DNA from: Anaerolineaceae bacterium 4572_78
Lineage (GTDB): Bacteria; Chloroflexota; Anaerolineae; 4572-78
Length of the DNA: 49,940 nt
Assembly: GCA_002084875.1 (NCBI GenBank)
Contig: NBMH01000023.1
Span: forward strand, 1-49,940
Direction: 5' to 3'
The first letter of the stretch is position 1. The number at the start of each line of letters is the position of its first letter. The notes under the pieces were generated by a model that saw nothing but the letters and a program-made list of their open reading frames with translations, did no database searches and was not told the DNA's origin. The translations under genes were made by a program, and so were the position numbers. Of the stretch, positions 33,679 through 41,605 are shown one piece after another.

Positions 33679-34827
33679 CTAATCCATCGCCTCAGCCGCA
33701 ATCACCGCCATATCCTTAATCTCAATGGCAATATCATCACCTAACTGTTTATCCTGCATGGCACAGCGTAGATGAATTTGGCATTTAATACATGCCGTTA
33801 TCAGCGTTTCGGCACCTGTGGCACGGGCTTCACGCAGGCGTTCCACTTGGATGGATTTATTTGCCACGCCACAACTGCTCCAGCCACTTGTGCCGCAACA
33901 CAGTGAATTTTGCTTATGACGTTGCATTTCGACCAATTCCAGTCCTGATTTTTCTATGGTCTGACGAGGAGCATCATACACGCCAAGATGACGACCAAGA
34001 CGACAGGGGTCATGATAGGTGACGCTACCATTTGTGCTGCTGCCTTGCCATGTCTCATCAGCTAACAATTCGCTTAGATGTAATACCTCCACATCGAGTT
34101 TAACTCCATGTGCGGGATAATCCACCTTGAGAGCTTTGGCACATTCGGGACATGCCGTCACAATTCGTTTTGCTCCCGATTCATGGATGAGTGTCTTATT
34201 TAGTTTTGCCAAAGTCTCAAAACCTTCTCTATCACCCTCCCATAGCAAGTCATGCCCACAGCAACGCTCATCGGCTAAGACTTGCGGCTCAATGCCTAAC
34301 TTGTTTAATGCCTTTACTGTTGATTGAGCAATGCCAGCTCCGTCCAAACCCAATGGCTCGAACAAAGCTCCGTAATAAGGAGCACAGCCGACAAAATAAA
34401 GCGTATCCGAATCATCCGACACTTTTAATTCATCGTTCAGCCAACCTAATCTATCTTGCTTTATATCTGGCTCCATCATCATCCGTACCCAAGTATGAAT
34501 TGCTTGGCTATGAGTGCAAGCGGGTAGAGTCCCTAAATTCATGGCTTCGGCACGTATTGCTAATGTCAAATCGGAGTATGCAACACCAGCAGGACAGACT
34601 TCGCTACAGTGTAGACATGTCAGACAACTCCACATCCGCTCGCTATTTAGTAAGTCCTCATTCTTTCCCAAAAATGCTTGACCGACTACTCGGCGGGGAG
34701 AGAAATTAGAATCATAACGGCTGATGGGACATACGGCTGTACACTTGCCACATTCTAAGCAACGAAATGTACCGACCTCGCGGGCAATATCAAATAAAGT
34801 TGACTCCTGTTTTAGTTGTGTTGTCAT
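33679..34827 (-). CDS. HdrCB-type fused heterodisulfide reductase-like subunit
   Basis: The 382-residue protein fuses an HdrC-like ferredoxin part (CLECGKCTAVCPISR and CLTCLHCSEVCPAG, two 4Fe-4S clusters) with an HdrB-like part holding two CCG domains (ADERCCGHDLLWEGDREGF; YHDPCRLGRHLGVYDAPRQ plus NSLCCGTSGW). The Cys-rich domains would hold the noncubane clusters that reduce disulfides or similar acceptors. It overlaps hdrA by four bases, so they are coupled. In a non-methanogen the acceptor could be a thiol compound, sulfur compound or ferredoxin partner. Confidence 0.85.
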   Translation of the reverse strand: MTTQLKQESTLFDIAREVGTFRCLECGKCTAVCPISRYDSNFSPRRVVGQAFLGKNEDLLNSERMWSCLTCLHCSEVCPAGVAYSDLTLAIRAEAMNLGTLPACTHSQAIHTWVRMMMEPDIKQDRLGWLNDELKVSDDSDTLYFVGCAPYYGALFEPLGLDGAGIAQSTVKALNKLGIEPQVLADERCCGHDLLWEGDREGFETLAKLNKTLIHESGAKRIVTACPECAKALKVDYPAHGVKLDVEVLHLSELLADETWQGSSTNGSVTYHDPCRLGRHLGVYDAPRQTIEKSGLELVEMQRHKQNSLCCGTSGWSSCGVANKSIQVERLREARATGAETLITACIKCQIHLRCAMQDKQLGDDIAIEIKDMAVIAAEAMD

Positions 34828-36371
34828 TTTGCTACTCCTGTTATTTCAGCTACTCCCTCAACAAATTTTGTGACCAACTCGACCCATGCAGGAGCGTCAT
34901 CTGGTGGTGTCCATGCTAATTTCAGTCGAACAGGGGATATGCCCAACAAACCTACTAGCGATTCAACTTGGTTATAGATTGCCGCTGCCTGCTCATTGCC
35001 ACGTTCATAGTGACATAGCTTGGGCATGCAACCTAAAATCATCACACCATCCGCTCCCATCTCAAACGCTTTCAGTATCAAGCCTGGTTGCAATCTGCCC
35101 GTACAATCCAAACGGATAGCACGCACATTTGACGGATAGCTTAGTTTTTGTCGTCCTGCTAGTTCCATCGCCGCATAACCGCTCCATTCGCAGGCAAAAA
35201 TTAAAATGCGAAGACTGTCTTTATTATCTGAAGTATCACGTAAAGCGATGTGCATTTGATCCTCTAACTGCTCATCTGACCAGCCACGCATGGTCGCCGC
35301 TCCGACGGGGCATACCGACACACAATTTCCACACCCTGTACACAGAATAGGGTCAATGACAGACAAACTCTGTTTTTTAGCATCAGGAGTCTGTATCTCA
35401 ATGTGAACAGAATCTTTGCTAAATTGAGCGGGGCGTTCAATCATTGTTACTGCATCAAATGGACATACCTCAAAGCAATCGCTACAGCCATTGCATTTCA
35501 TAGGGTCAACCACAGCCCTTGCACCACCGACCATGACACTTTTCTTTCGTAAATGTTTCAATGCTCGTGAAGCGGCACTATAGGCTTGAAATTGTGCTTG
35601 CTTGATAGTGCATGGCTGGTGAACCGACCCACACACATAAATGCCTCGCTCCATGTAACGTTCAGGACGTAACCGTATTCGCATTTCTGCAAAATGCCCT
35701 TTTGTATCTTGCTTCAAGCGTAACAACTTAGCTAATCTAGCAGTTTCCTCATCGGGCATGCCTGTTGCAACAATGATGACTCCAAAAGTGTCATGGAGGG
35801 ACAAAGCTTGTTTTGTCAAGTGGCTAATCAGCATGACAGGTACGCCATTATCAGCAAGTTCTAAGGCGGCGGTCATGCCTGCCATGCCACCTCCGATGAC
35901 TAAAGACTTTTGTGTAATCGCCACTTCTATTGAAGTGCTGATATTCAAAGCAGACATATAGGCAGATTCCATTTCGATTTGGTCTTTAGCACGAGCGGTT
36001 GCCATGTCGGGTTCGGCTTGATGTGGATAAGCACATCCCTCACGAATATTGACAATACCCAACATTTCAGCGTTTAAGTTTGCTTGACCTATCGTCTTTT
36101 GAAACAAGCGGTTATGTGTACGGCGACTACACCCTGCCACCACCACCTTCTGCAATTCTTCGGAACGAATCATGTCCAAAATTCGTTCTCGTCCATCAGT
36201 TGAACACCAATAGGATGCATGCTCAGCACAAACCACATTTGGCAAAACCTTAGCTGTTTCAGTCAACGACTCCACATCGAGGATACTCGATATATTGTCG
36301 CCACAGTCGCAGACAAAAACGCCCATGCGGTCTTTATTTTTTGGATTTCCATCTAAATTTTGATTACTCAC
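34824..36371 (-). CDS. HdrA-MvhD fusion with a large internal deletion
   Basis: The 515-residue protein has the HdrA N-terminal domain (GVFVCDCGDNISSILDVESL; VVAGCSRRTHNRLFQKTIGQ) and the FAD-motif KSLVIGGGMAGMTAALELAD. It then goes almost directly to the second half (GVIIVATGMPDEETARL), with two C-terminal 4Fe-4S motifs (CNGCSDCFEVCPFD; CTGCGNCVSVCPVG) and an MvhD-like domain (IFACEWSGYAAMELAGRQKL; ILGCMPKLCHYERGNEQAA). Intact HdrA has about 300 more residues between NGVPVMLI and IVATG, including more cluster ligands and most of the FAD site. The bridge, SHLTKQALSLHDTF, is a translated AAGC-type repeat (35794-35820). FAD binding, and with it bifurcation, is therefore doubtful. Confidence 0.85.
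   Translation of the reverse strand: MSNQNLDGNPKNKDRMGVFVCDCGDNISSILDVESLTETAKVLPNVVCAEHASYWCSTDGRERILDMIRSEELQKVVVAGCSRRTHNRLFQKTIGQANLNAEMLGIVNIREGCAYPHQAEPDMATARAKDQIEMESAYMSALNISTSIEVAITQKSLVIGGGMAGMTAALELADNGVPVMLISHLTKQALSLHDTFGVIIVATGMPDEETARLAKLLRLKQDTKGHFAEMRIRLRPERYMERGIYVCGSVHQPCTIKQAQFQAYSAASRALKHLRKKSVMVGGARAVVDPMKCNGCSDCFEVCPFDAVTMIERPAQFSKDSVHIEIQTPDAKKQSLSVIDPILCTGCGNCVSVCPVGAATMRGWSDEQLEDQMHIALRDTSDNKDSLRILIFACEWSGYAAMELAGRQKLSYPSNVRAIRLDCTGRLQPGLILKAFEMGADGVMILGCMPKLCHYERGNEQAAAIYNQVESLVGLLGISPVRLKLAWTPPDDAPAWVELVTKFVEGVAEITGVAK
35794..35820. repeat. AAGC-family repeat fragment at the HdrA deletion junction
   Basis: TGGAGGGACAAAGCTTGTTT followed by TGTCAAG resembles TGGAGCATCAAAGCTTGCTTTGACATG of the dispersed family (for example 15113). 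It is read on the minus strand as LTKQALSLH, where the HdrA core should be. Confidence 0.55.
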
Positions 36372-36840
36372 TATTTACCTTCTCTGAGTGATTATTTTTA
36401 ATATCGTTTGAGATTGCGACCCGTTTTAACCATGTTATCTGGTCAAAATCGGTATCGAAACTGGCAATGAAAGATATTTTCCTTTTTTGACAAATTAATG
36501 CAATTAATGCATCATTGAAATTCAATGTTCCATTAGAAGATTGTATTAACTTAATGACATCATTATACAAGGAAGGTACTTCAGGAAAAACCCAAGTGAT
36601 GTTGTCTGTCATAGCATAACGATTCAGTTTTTGAAAAACATATTGAATATGATTAAACTGTTTCTTTTCATGCAAACGCCTGATAACAGCACTAACTGAT
36701 TCTGAGATTACACAATCCAAATACACAATCTCCCATTTAGCTACTAGTATATCTTGATACAATGCCATTGATTGCTTATGCCAATGGTCATGGTGATTAA
36801 CTAGTCCTACCAATACAGATGAATCCATTACTACCTGCAT
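36364..36840 (-). CDS. PIN-domain toxin inserted in the Hdr operon
   Basis: The 158-residue protein starts MQVVMDSSVLVGLVNHHDHW with the first PIN Asp, then CVISESVSAVIRRLHE with a conserved Glu, LNFNDALIALICQKR with the third acidic residue, and IASFDTDFDQI with the last. All four active-site positions are filled. It follows the antitoxin by two bases and overlaps the hdrA start by eight. The pair interrupts an otherwise continuous redox gene row. Confidence 0.8.
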   Translation of the reverse strand: MQVVMDSSVLVGLVNHHDHWHKQSMALYQDILVAKWEIVYLDCVISESVSAVIRRLHEKKQFNHIQYVFQKLNRYAMTDNITWVFPEVPSLYNDVIKLIQSSNGTLNFNDALIALICQKRKISFIASFDTDFDQITWLKRVAISNDIKNNHSEKVNSE

Positions 36841-36842
36841 GA

Positions 36843-37154
36843 TTATACCTCGTCATACAATGCTTCGGTATCTTCCAAAGCATTCCCTTCATATCCCGTC
36901 GGCAGTAAATTTAACCACATATCCAACGAATTTGCAGGTACAGCAATTGTTGGATATACCATATTACCAAGAGGCAGAGAAGTGGAATCATATTGTCTAT
37001 ACAGTGTTTGTGTATATAAAAAACGAGTAAATTGTTCAATCATTGCTACATGTTCAGTTGAGAGTCTGGTGAGCATAGTAACAATCGTTTGATATGAAGA
37101 TAAATCCACATTTTCGTTAAAAGTATCTGTATATATATTTGTTTGAATAGTCAT
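36843..37154 (-). CDS. Putative antitoxin of the PIN toxin at 36364
   Basis: The 103-residue acidic protein (ending LEDTEALYDEV) is helical with no recognised DNA-binding motif. The text DMWLNLLPTGYEGNALEDTE resembles the toxin-binding tails of antitoxins. The position, two bases before the PIN gene, supports the assignment. The family is unknown to me. TGAAGGATGTCAC before its ATG gives a ribosome site. Confidence 0.55.
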   Translation of the reverse strand: MTIQTNIYTDTFNENVDLSSYQTIVTMLTRLSTEHVAMIEQFTRFLYTQTLYRQYDSTSLPLGNMVYPTIAVPANSLDMWLNLLPTGYEGNALEDTEALYDEV

Positions 37155-37260
37155 GTGACATCCTTCATTACTAATTTAATTTCCCGTCCTACGAACCAGT
37201 CAAAAACTCAACTTTGAAAAGTTGAACTTCTCATTCTCGTAAGTGATTATTATATTTTCG

Positions 37261-37902
37261 TTAATTTCCATTTAACGTATACTCACACAACCGACATGCC
37301 CCACGAGCATATTCGGACTGCCATTCATGCACAGTTCGGCTGCTGTCAGTTATATCGTCAAGGGTAATAGCATCGGTTGGACAAACTAGCACGCATGTGG
37401 TACACTCAATGCAATCTGCCGATGAGATTTTGAAAGGTGGCACAACCACTCTATCCGAGCCTCGATTTGCTATGCTGATGGCACTCATGCCGACAATTTC
37501 TTGACATGCCCGCACACATCTCGCACACAAAACGCATGTGTCTTGTGGTAATGTGTATGGCGTATCATTGACACCAACTGAAGCCGCCAATTCTCTGATA
37601 AATGGGACATGTCCCGCTCGTGCCAGTAACAACTGAGCCACTATCTGGCGTGATTGCTGAATCGTTTTCGTATTTGTATGCACGACCATGCCATCTTCGG
37701 CGGGGAATGTGCATGACGATACCACTCGTGAGCCGCGCGGCGTTTCCAATTCTACAAGACACAAACGACAACCACCATAAGGCTTGAGAGCTTCATGGTA
37801 ACATAAAGTTGGAATCCAAATAGCATTATCACGTGCCACCTCTAAAATTGAGCGACCTACTTGAGTATGAATCGTTTTATCGTTGATTGTTAATGTTATC
37901 AC
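37261..37902 (-). CDS. HoxU/NuoG-N-type iron-sulfur subunit
   Basis: The 214-residue protein has a 2Fe-2S domain (CYHEALKPYGGCRLC...C), the His-Cys cluster region (ARAGHVPFIRELAASVG, then CVLCARCVRACQEIVGMSAI) and a further 4Fe-4S motif (CIECTTCVLVCPTDA). It corresponds to the N-terminal third of NuoG, equal to HoxU of NAD-linked hydrogenases, and would wire NuoF to an acceptor. I chose GTG 37902 because GGAGG lies five bases before it; an ATG at 37914 overlapping the nuoF stop is the alternative. The molybdopterin part is absent by design, not truncation. Confidence 0.85.
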   Translation of the reverse strand: MITLTINDKTIHTQVGRSILEVARDNAIWIPTLCYHEALKPYGGCRLCLVELETPRGSRVVSSCTFPAEDGMVVHTNTKTIQQSRQIVAQLLLARAGHVPFIRELAASVGVNDTPYTLPQDTCVLCARCVRACQEIVGMSAISIANRGSDRVVVPPFKISSADCIECTTCVLVCPTDAITLDDITDSSRTVHEWQSEYARGACRLCEYTLNGN

Positions 37903-37913
37903 AAATTCCTCCA

Positions 37914-39578
37914 TTATTTCCAACATACCTTAGACGGACAACGTTTGTCATAAACATGAGCCTCGTATTCGTCTCTAAAATGTCGTAAGGACGATAAAAC
38001 TGGATTGGGTGCTGCTTGACCTAGCCCGCATAACGAAGCTGTCTTAACCGTATTGGCAAGTTGTTCTAAAGTTTCAATATCGCCCTTTTCACCCTGACCG
38101 TTACAAATACGAGTTAAAATATCCAGCATAACCTTCGTTCCCCAACGGCATGGAATACACTGACCACAAGATTCTTCCTGCGTAAAATTCATAAAATAGC
38201 GAGCCAAATCTACCATGCAAGTTGATTCATCTGCAACGACCAAACCGCCAGAACCCATGGTGGCTCCTAAATCGGTCAACGACTCATAATCAATTGGTGT
38301 ATCCAAATATTGTGCAGGAATACATCCACCCAATGGACCACCAAACTGCACAGCCTTGAATGATTTTCCATCGGGGATACCGCCCCCCGCATCGAAAATC
38401 AACTCACGTAGACTGATGCCGATTGGCACTTCGACGACACCAGGATTGTTAATCTTACCTACCATCGAAAACATGGCAGTCCCTTTGCTCTTTTCAGTGC
38501 CAACCCCCGCGAACCATTCAGCTCCATTAGCAATAATCGAGGGAATACTTGCCCAACTTTTCACATTGTTGATATTGCTCGGTTTACCCCATAATCCCTC
38601 TTGAGCAGGGAAAGGTGGTCGGGGGCGTGGCTCACCTGGTTTGCCTTCAATAGAAGCCATCAAAGCCGTCTCCTCACCACAGACAAATGCTCCCGCACCC
38701 AACCGCAATTGAATGTTGAAGTCGAAGCCTGACCCTAGAATATTTTTGCCAAGCAGACCATGCTCACGGGCTTGATTGAGGGCGATATTCAGATTTTCGA
38801 TTGCCAGCGGGTACTCACTACGAATGTAAATAAAGCCTTCTGTGGCACCTATCCCTCTCGCACCGATAATCATGCCTTCGATAATTCGATGGGGATTTGC
38901 CTCTAATAAACTGCGGTCAGTAAACGCTCCTGGATTACCTTCATCGGCATTACAGATAACATACTTTTCATCACCAGGCGATTGACGACAGAATTTCCAC
39001 TTGACTCCCGTAGGAAAACCCGCTCCACCTCGTCCACGCAATTGCGAACGTATCACCTCTTCGATGATTCCATCGGGCGACATGTCATACAAAGCTTTGC
39101 TAAGTGCCATGTAACCCTTATGAGCGATATAGTGTTCAATTTGGTGAGGGTCAATCTGTCCATTTAAGTCTGTTACTCGCCGCATCTGACTTTTATAATA
39201 AGGCAGTTCAGATTCAGTAGTAACTGGCTGACCATTGCTGGGGTCAACGTAAAGCAATTCGCTGATAACTTCACCTTTACCAAGTGTATCACTGATGATT
39301 TTATGGACATGTTTTGTCGTTACTTGTTGATAAGCAATTTGTTGCGGGTCAACTGTAACCAACGGTCCCTGCTCGCAAAAACCAGGACAGCCCGTAGTCA
39401 TTATTTCCACATTGTTGCCATTCACTGCCTGGCGTAGAGCAGTCAACACATGCTGACTTCCCAATGCCCGACAGCCCGTCCCATCACACACGCGCAATCT
39501 AAGGCGGTCATGGTCAAGTTCGTTTTTACAAGATTCACGCCATGCATCCAATTCTTGAGGCGTGTCTAATTTTTTCAT
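37914..39578 (-). CDS. nuoF: NuoF-like NADH:acceptor oxidoreductase flavoprotein with N-terminal 2Fe-2S domain
   Basis: From ATG 39578 (GGAGG before it) the protein has 554 residues. An N-terminal thioredoxin-like 2Fe-2S domain (CDGTGCRALGS; CPGFCEQGP) is followed by the FMN/NADH-binding core (RGRGGAGFPTGVKWKFC, CNADEGNPGAFTDRSLLEAN, GAGAFVCGEETALMASIEGK) and the 4Fe-4S motif CGQCIPCRWGTK. This is the HndC/HydB/HoxF layout used by soluble NADH-linked bifurcating enzymes, but it lacks their C-terminal ferredoxin domain. It is downstream of nuoE and upstream of the HoxU-like gene. Confidence 0.93.
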   Translation of the reverse strand: MKKLDTPQELDAWRESCKNELDHDRLRLRVCDGTGCRALGSQHVLTALRQAVNGNNVEIMTTGCPGFCEQGPLVTVDPQQIAYQQVTTKHVHKIISDTLGKGEVISELLYVDPSNGQPVTTESELPYYKSQMRRVTDLNGQIDPHQIEHYIAHKGYMALSKALYDMSPDGIIEEVIRSQLRGRGGAGFPTGVKWKFCRQSPGDEKYVICNADEGNPGAFTDRSLLEANPHRIIEGMIIGARGIGATEGFIYIRSEYPLAIENLNIALNQAREHGLLGKNILGSGFDFNIQLRLGAGAFVCGEETALMASIEGKPGEPRPRPPFPAQEGLWGKPSNINNVKSWASIPSIIANGAEWFAGVGTEKSKGTAMFSMVGKINNPGVVEVPIGISLRELIFDAGGGIPDGKSFKAVQFGGPLGGCIPAQYLDTPIDYESLTDLGATMGSGGLVVADESTCMVDLARYFMNFTQEESCGQCIPCRWGTKVMLDILTRICNGQGEKGDIETLEQLANTVKTASLCGLGQAAPNPVLSSLRHFRDEYEAHVYDKRCPSKVCWK

Positions 39579-39609
39579 AGTTCCTCCAAAAACAAGAAAG
39601 GGCACTCCC

Positions 39610-39645
39610 AAAACAAGAAAGGTTTTTAAAAACCTTTCTTGTTTT
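39610..39645. repeat. 36-bp perfect palindrome, AGGTTTTTAAAAACCT family (B)
   Basis: Arms aaaacaagaaaggttttt and aaaaacctttcttgtttt are exactly complementary with no loop. It lies in the 71-bp nuoE-nuoF gap. The core is the same as in the palindrome at 11471, with other arms. In RNA it would form a strong hairpin within the operon. Confidence 0.85.
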
Positions 39646-39649
39646 AGTC

Positions 39650-40120
39650 TTACGATTCTTGTTCTATCTTTTCCAATAGATGGTCTATCTTGCTCGTAGT
39701 CATGTGACCTTCATATTTGCCATCCGTTACCACAGTTGGACCGACGGCACATGCTCCCAAACAATTGATAGTTTCAAGCGTATATTCCAAATCAGAGGTC
39801 GTTTCCCCTGCTTGGATGTTTAATTTCGTTTTCAAGTGATCAAGGACATGAATACCGCCTCGCACATGGCAAGCTGTGCCAGTACATGCTTGTATCACGT
39901 GTTCTCCTTGTGGATGCAAGCTAAAACCATGATAAAATGTAGCCACGCTATGGACTTGGCTCAATGGCACATCTAGTCGTTCACTGACCATGATGAGCAT
40001 CTCACGAGGCAGGTAGCCATAATAACTTTGGAGTTCCTCCATGACGGCTAACAACGGTGTTTTATTGTCCTTATGCTTGTTCAAAATCGTTCGTATATTT
40101 TGAATTGAGAAATGATTCAT
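39650..40120 (-). CDS. nuoE: NuoE-like 2Fe-2S thioredoxin-fold subunit
   Basis: From ATG 40120 (AAAGGAC before it) there are 156 residues. Motifs are LLAVMEELQSYYGYLPREML and SQVHSVATFYHGFSLHPQGE, then the cluster ligands in CTGTACHVRGG and CLGACAVGPTVV. NuoE/HndA subunits bind a 2Fe-2S cluster and attach to NuoF. The open frame goes ten codons further up, but the ribosome site favours 40120. Confidence 0.92.
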   Translation of the reverse strand: MNHFSIQNIRTILNKHKDNKTPLLAVMEELQSYYGYLPREMLIMVSERLDVPLSQVHSVATFYHGFSLHPQGEHVIQACTGTACHVRGGIHVLDHLKTKLNIQAGETTSDLEYTLETINCLGACAVGPTVVTDGKYEGHMTTSKIDHLLEKIEQES

Positions 40121-40152
40121 AATTTTTGTCCTTTCATTAATAAGGAGCATTA

Positions 40153-40202
40153 TGGAGCGAAAAAGCTTACTTTTTCATGTCAAAGCAAGCTTTGACACTC
40201 CA
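40153..40202. repeat. Twin-hairpin dispersed repeat, AAGC family (reference copy)
   Basis: A complete 50-bp copy with TGGAG and CTCCA ends. The inner hairpins are AAAAAGCTTACTTTTT and TCAAAGCAAGCTTTGA with CATG between. It lies between korC and nuoE and may attenuate transcription there. Confidence 0.85.
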
Positions 40203-40204
40203 GG

Positions 40205-40744
40205 TTATTGCGAGCCATACCCATATCCTGTCTCAAATGCACTGATATTAAGTTTTTCTGTGCCTTTCGGGATGGATTTCAAGACAGATTCCTTCAATCC
40301 ATCTTTTGAGATGGCATCAGTATTCGCCGCTAGAAAGCCTAGCATGACAATATTTGCCACAATTTTACGTCCCAATTCATCGGCGGCAATACGCGTAGAT
40401 GGGATAGAACGCACTTCAATATCATCGCGGGGTTGGTCTAATTGCACGAGGTCTCTGTCGATAATCAGTAATCCCCCGCTACTTAATTCTCCAATATATT
40501 TTGTATAGGCTTCTTGAGACATTGTTACCAGCAAGTCAAGTTTGGTCAAAAGAGGATAATCAATATCTTCATCAGCCATGATGACTAAGGCACTACTGGC
40601 ACCACCTCGCGACTCTGGTCCATAACTCTTTGTTAGTGTAACATTACGTTGGTCAAACAGAGCGGCTGCCTTACCTAAAATGTGAGCGGCGGTCATGATT
40701 CCCTGTCCGCCAAAGCCTGATAAACGTATCTCTTGACGACTCAT
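40205..40744 (-). CDS. korC: 2-oxoacid:ferredoxin oxidoreductase, gamma subunit
   Basis: The 179-residue subunit shows the gamma signature LSGFGGQGIMTAAHILGKAA and KSYGPESRGGASSALVIMAD. It joins the alpha/beta core to form the KorABCD/VorABC complex that oxidises a 2-oxoacid with CoA and reduces ferredoxin. Its start abuts the korB stop with no gap. Confidence 0.92.
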   Translation of the reverse strand: MSRQEIRLSGFGGQGIMTAAHILGKAAALFDQRNVTLTKSYGPESRGGASSALVIMADEDIDYPLLTKLDLLVTMSQEAYTKYIGELSSGGLLIIDRDLVQLDQPRDDIEVRSIPSTRIAADELGRKIVANIVMLGFLAANTDAISKDGLKESVLKSIPKGTEKLNISAFETGYGYGSQ

Positions 40745-41578
40745 TTAAACACTCCTTTTTTGTGAATCAAGAAATGTTGGTTTGTCTTTATTGATAAAAC
40801 AACCAACCACAATTTCGCCACCTAAGTCAATACCTGACTCAGCAGGGTCGCTACCATGACGAATAACACTATTTTCGTGATAGTACTTCATTTGTTGCAA
40901 AGCACTACCCATTTTGTTCTTTTTGCCGTAATAAGTAGGACATGGTGAGATTATCTCGACCACACTAAAGCCTTTTTTGTTCAATGCTTCTAGTATGGAG
41001 TCCTCTAAGCGGCGGATATGCAAGGATGTCCAGCGGGCAACATAAGTGGCACCACTAGCCGCGGCTAGATATGGCACACTGAAAGGGGGTTCATGGTTAC
41101 CATAAGGTGATGTACTGGTACGAGCTCCCGTAGGCGTGGTTGGTCCCATCTGTCCACTGGTCATGCCATAATTGAAATTATTAACACAAATCACAGTTAT
41201 ATCCATGTTTCGCCGAGCGGCATGGATAAAATGATTGCCTCCGATAGCGACCAAGTCTCCATCGCCTGAAATGACAACAACTTTAAGTTCGGGGTTGCCC
41301 AATTTAAGTCCAGTAGCAAAGGGGATTGCTCGCCCATGTGTGGTGTGAAAGCCATCTAAATACAGATAACCCGCCGCTCGTCCTGTGCAACCGATGCCTG
41401 ACACTACTGCGACTTTATCTCTATCCAAACCTGATTTTTGCAAGGCACTGACAAAAGATGTCAATATAGTTCCCAAGCCACACCCCGAACACCATATATG
41501 GGGCAGGCGGTCTTCTCGTAAGTAGTCATCCATTGGATGCTCTTTGGAAATTAACACATTACTTAATTCTTCATTCAT
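40745..41578 (-). CDS. korB: 2-oxoacid:ferredoxin oxidoreductase, beta subunit (TPP-binding)
   Basis: The 277-residue beta subunit carries the cluster/TPP residues (WCSGCGLGTILTSF, SGIGCTGRAAGYL) and the TPP-Mg motif GDGDLVAIGGNHFIHAARRN. The following ITVICVNNFNYGMTSGQMGP and TTPTGARTS sections are usual for KorB. The order D-A-B-C and the tight spacing indicate one operon. 2-oxoglutarate is the best guess for a substrate; branched-chain 2-oxoacids are possible. Confidence 0.93.
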   Translation of the reverse strand: MNEELSNVLISKEHPMDDYLREDRLPHIWCSGCGLGTILTSFVSALQKSGLDRDKVAVVSGIGCTGRAAGYLYLDGFHTTHGRAIPFATGLKLGNPELKVVVISGDGDLVAIGGNHFIHAARRNMDITVICVNNFNYGMTSGQMGPTTPTGARTSTSPYGNHEPPFSVPYLAAASGATYVARWTSLHIRRLEDSILEALNKKGFSVVEIISPCPTYYGKKNKMGSALQQMKYYHENSVIRHGSDPAESGIDLGGEIVVGCFINKDKPTFLDSQKRSV

Positions 41579-41605
41579 GTAATACCTCTATATAATACCT
41601 CTATT

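Noticed and set aside
34191..34709. 172-residue plus-strand frame inside hdrCB
   Set aside because: It is antisense to a gene with all its cysteine motifs intact.
37261..37902. Truncated NuoG of complex I
   Set aside because: The length and neighbouring NuoE/NuoF layout match intact HoxU-type subunits, and no membrane Nuo genes are present.
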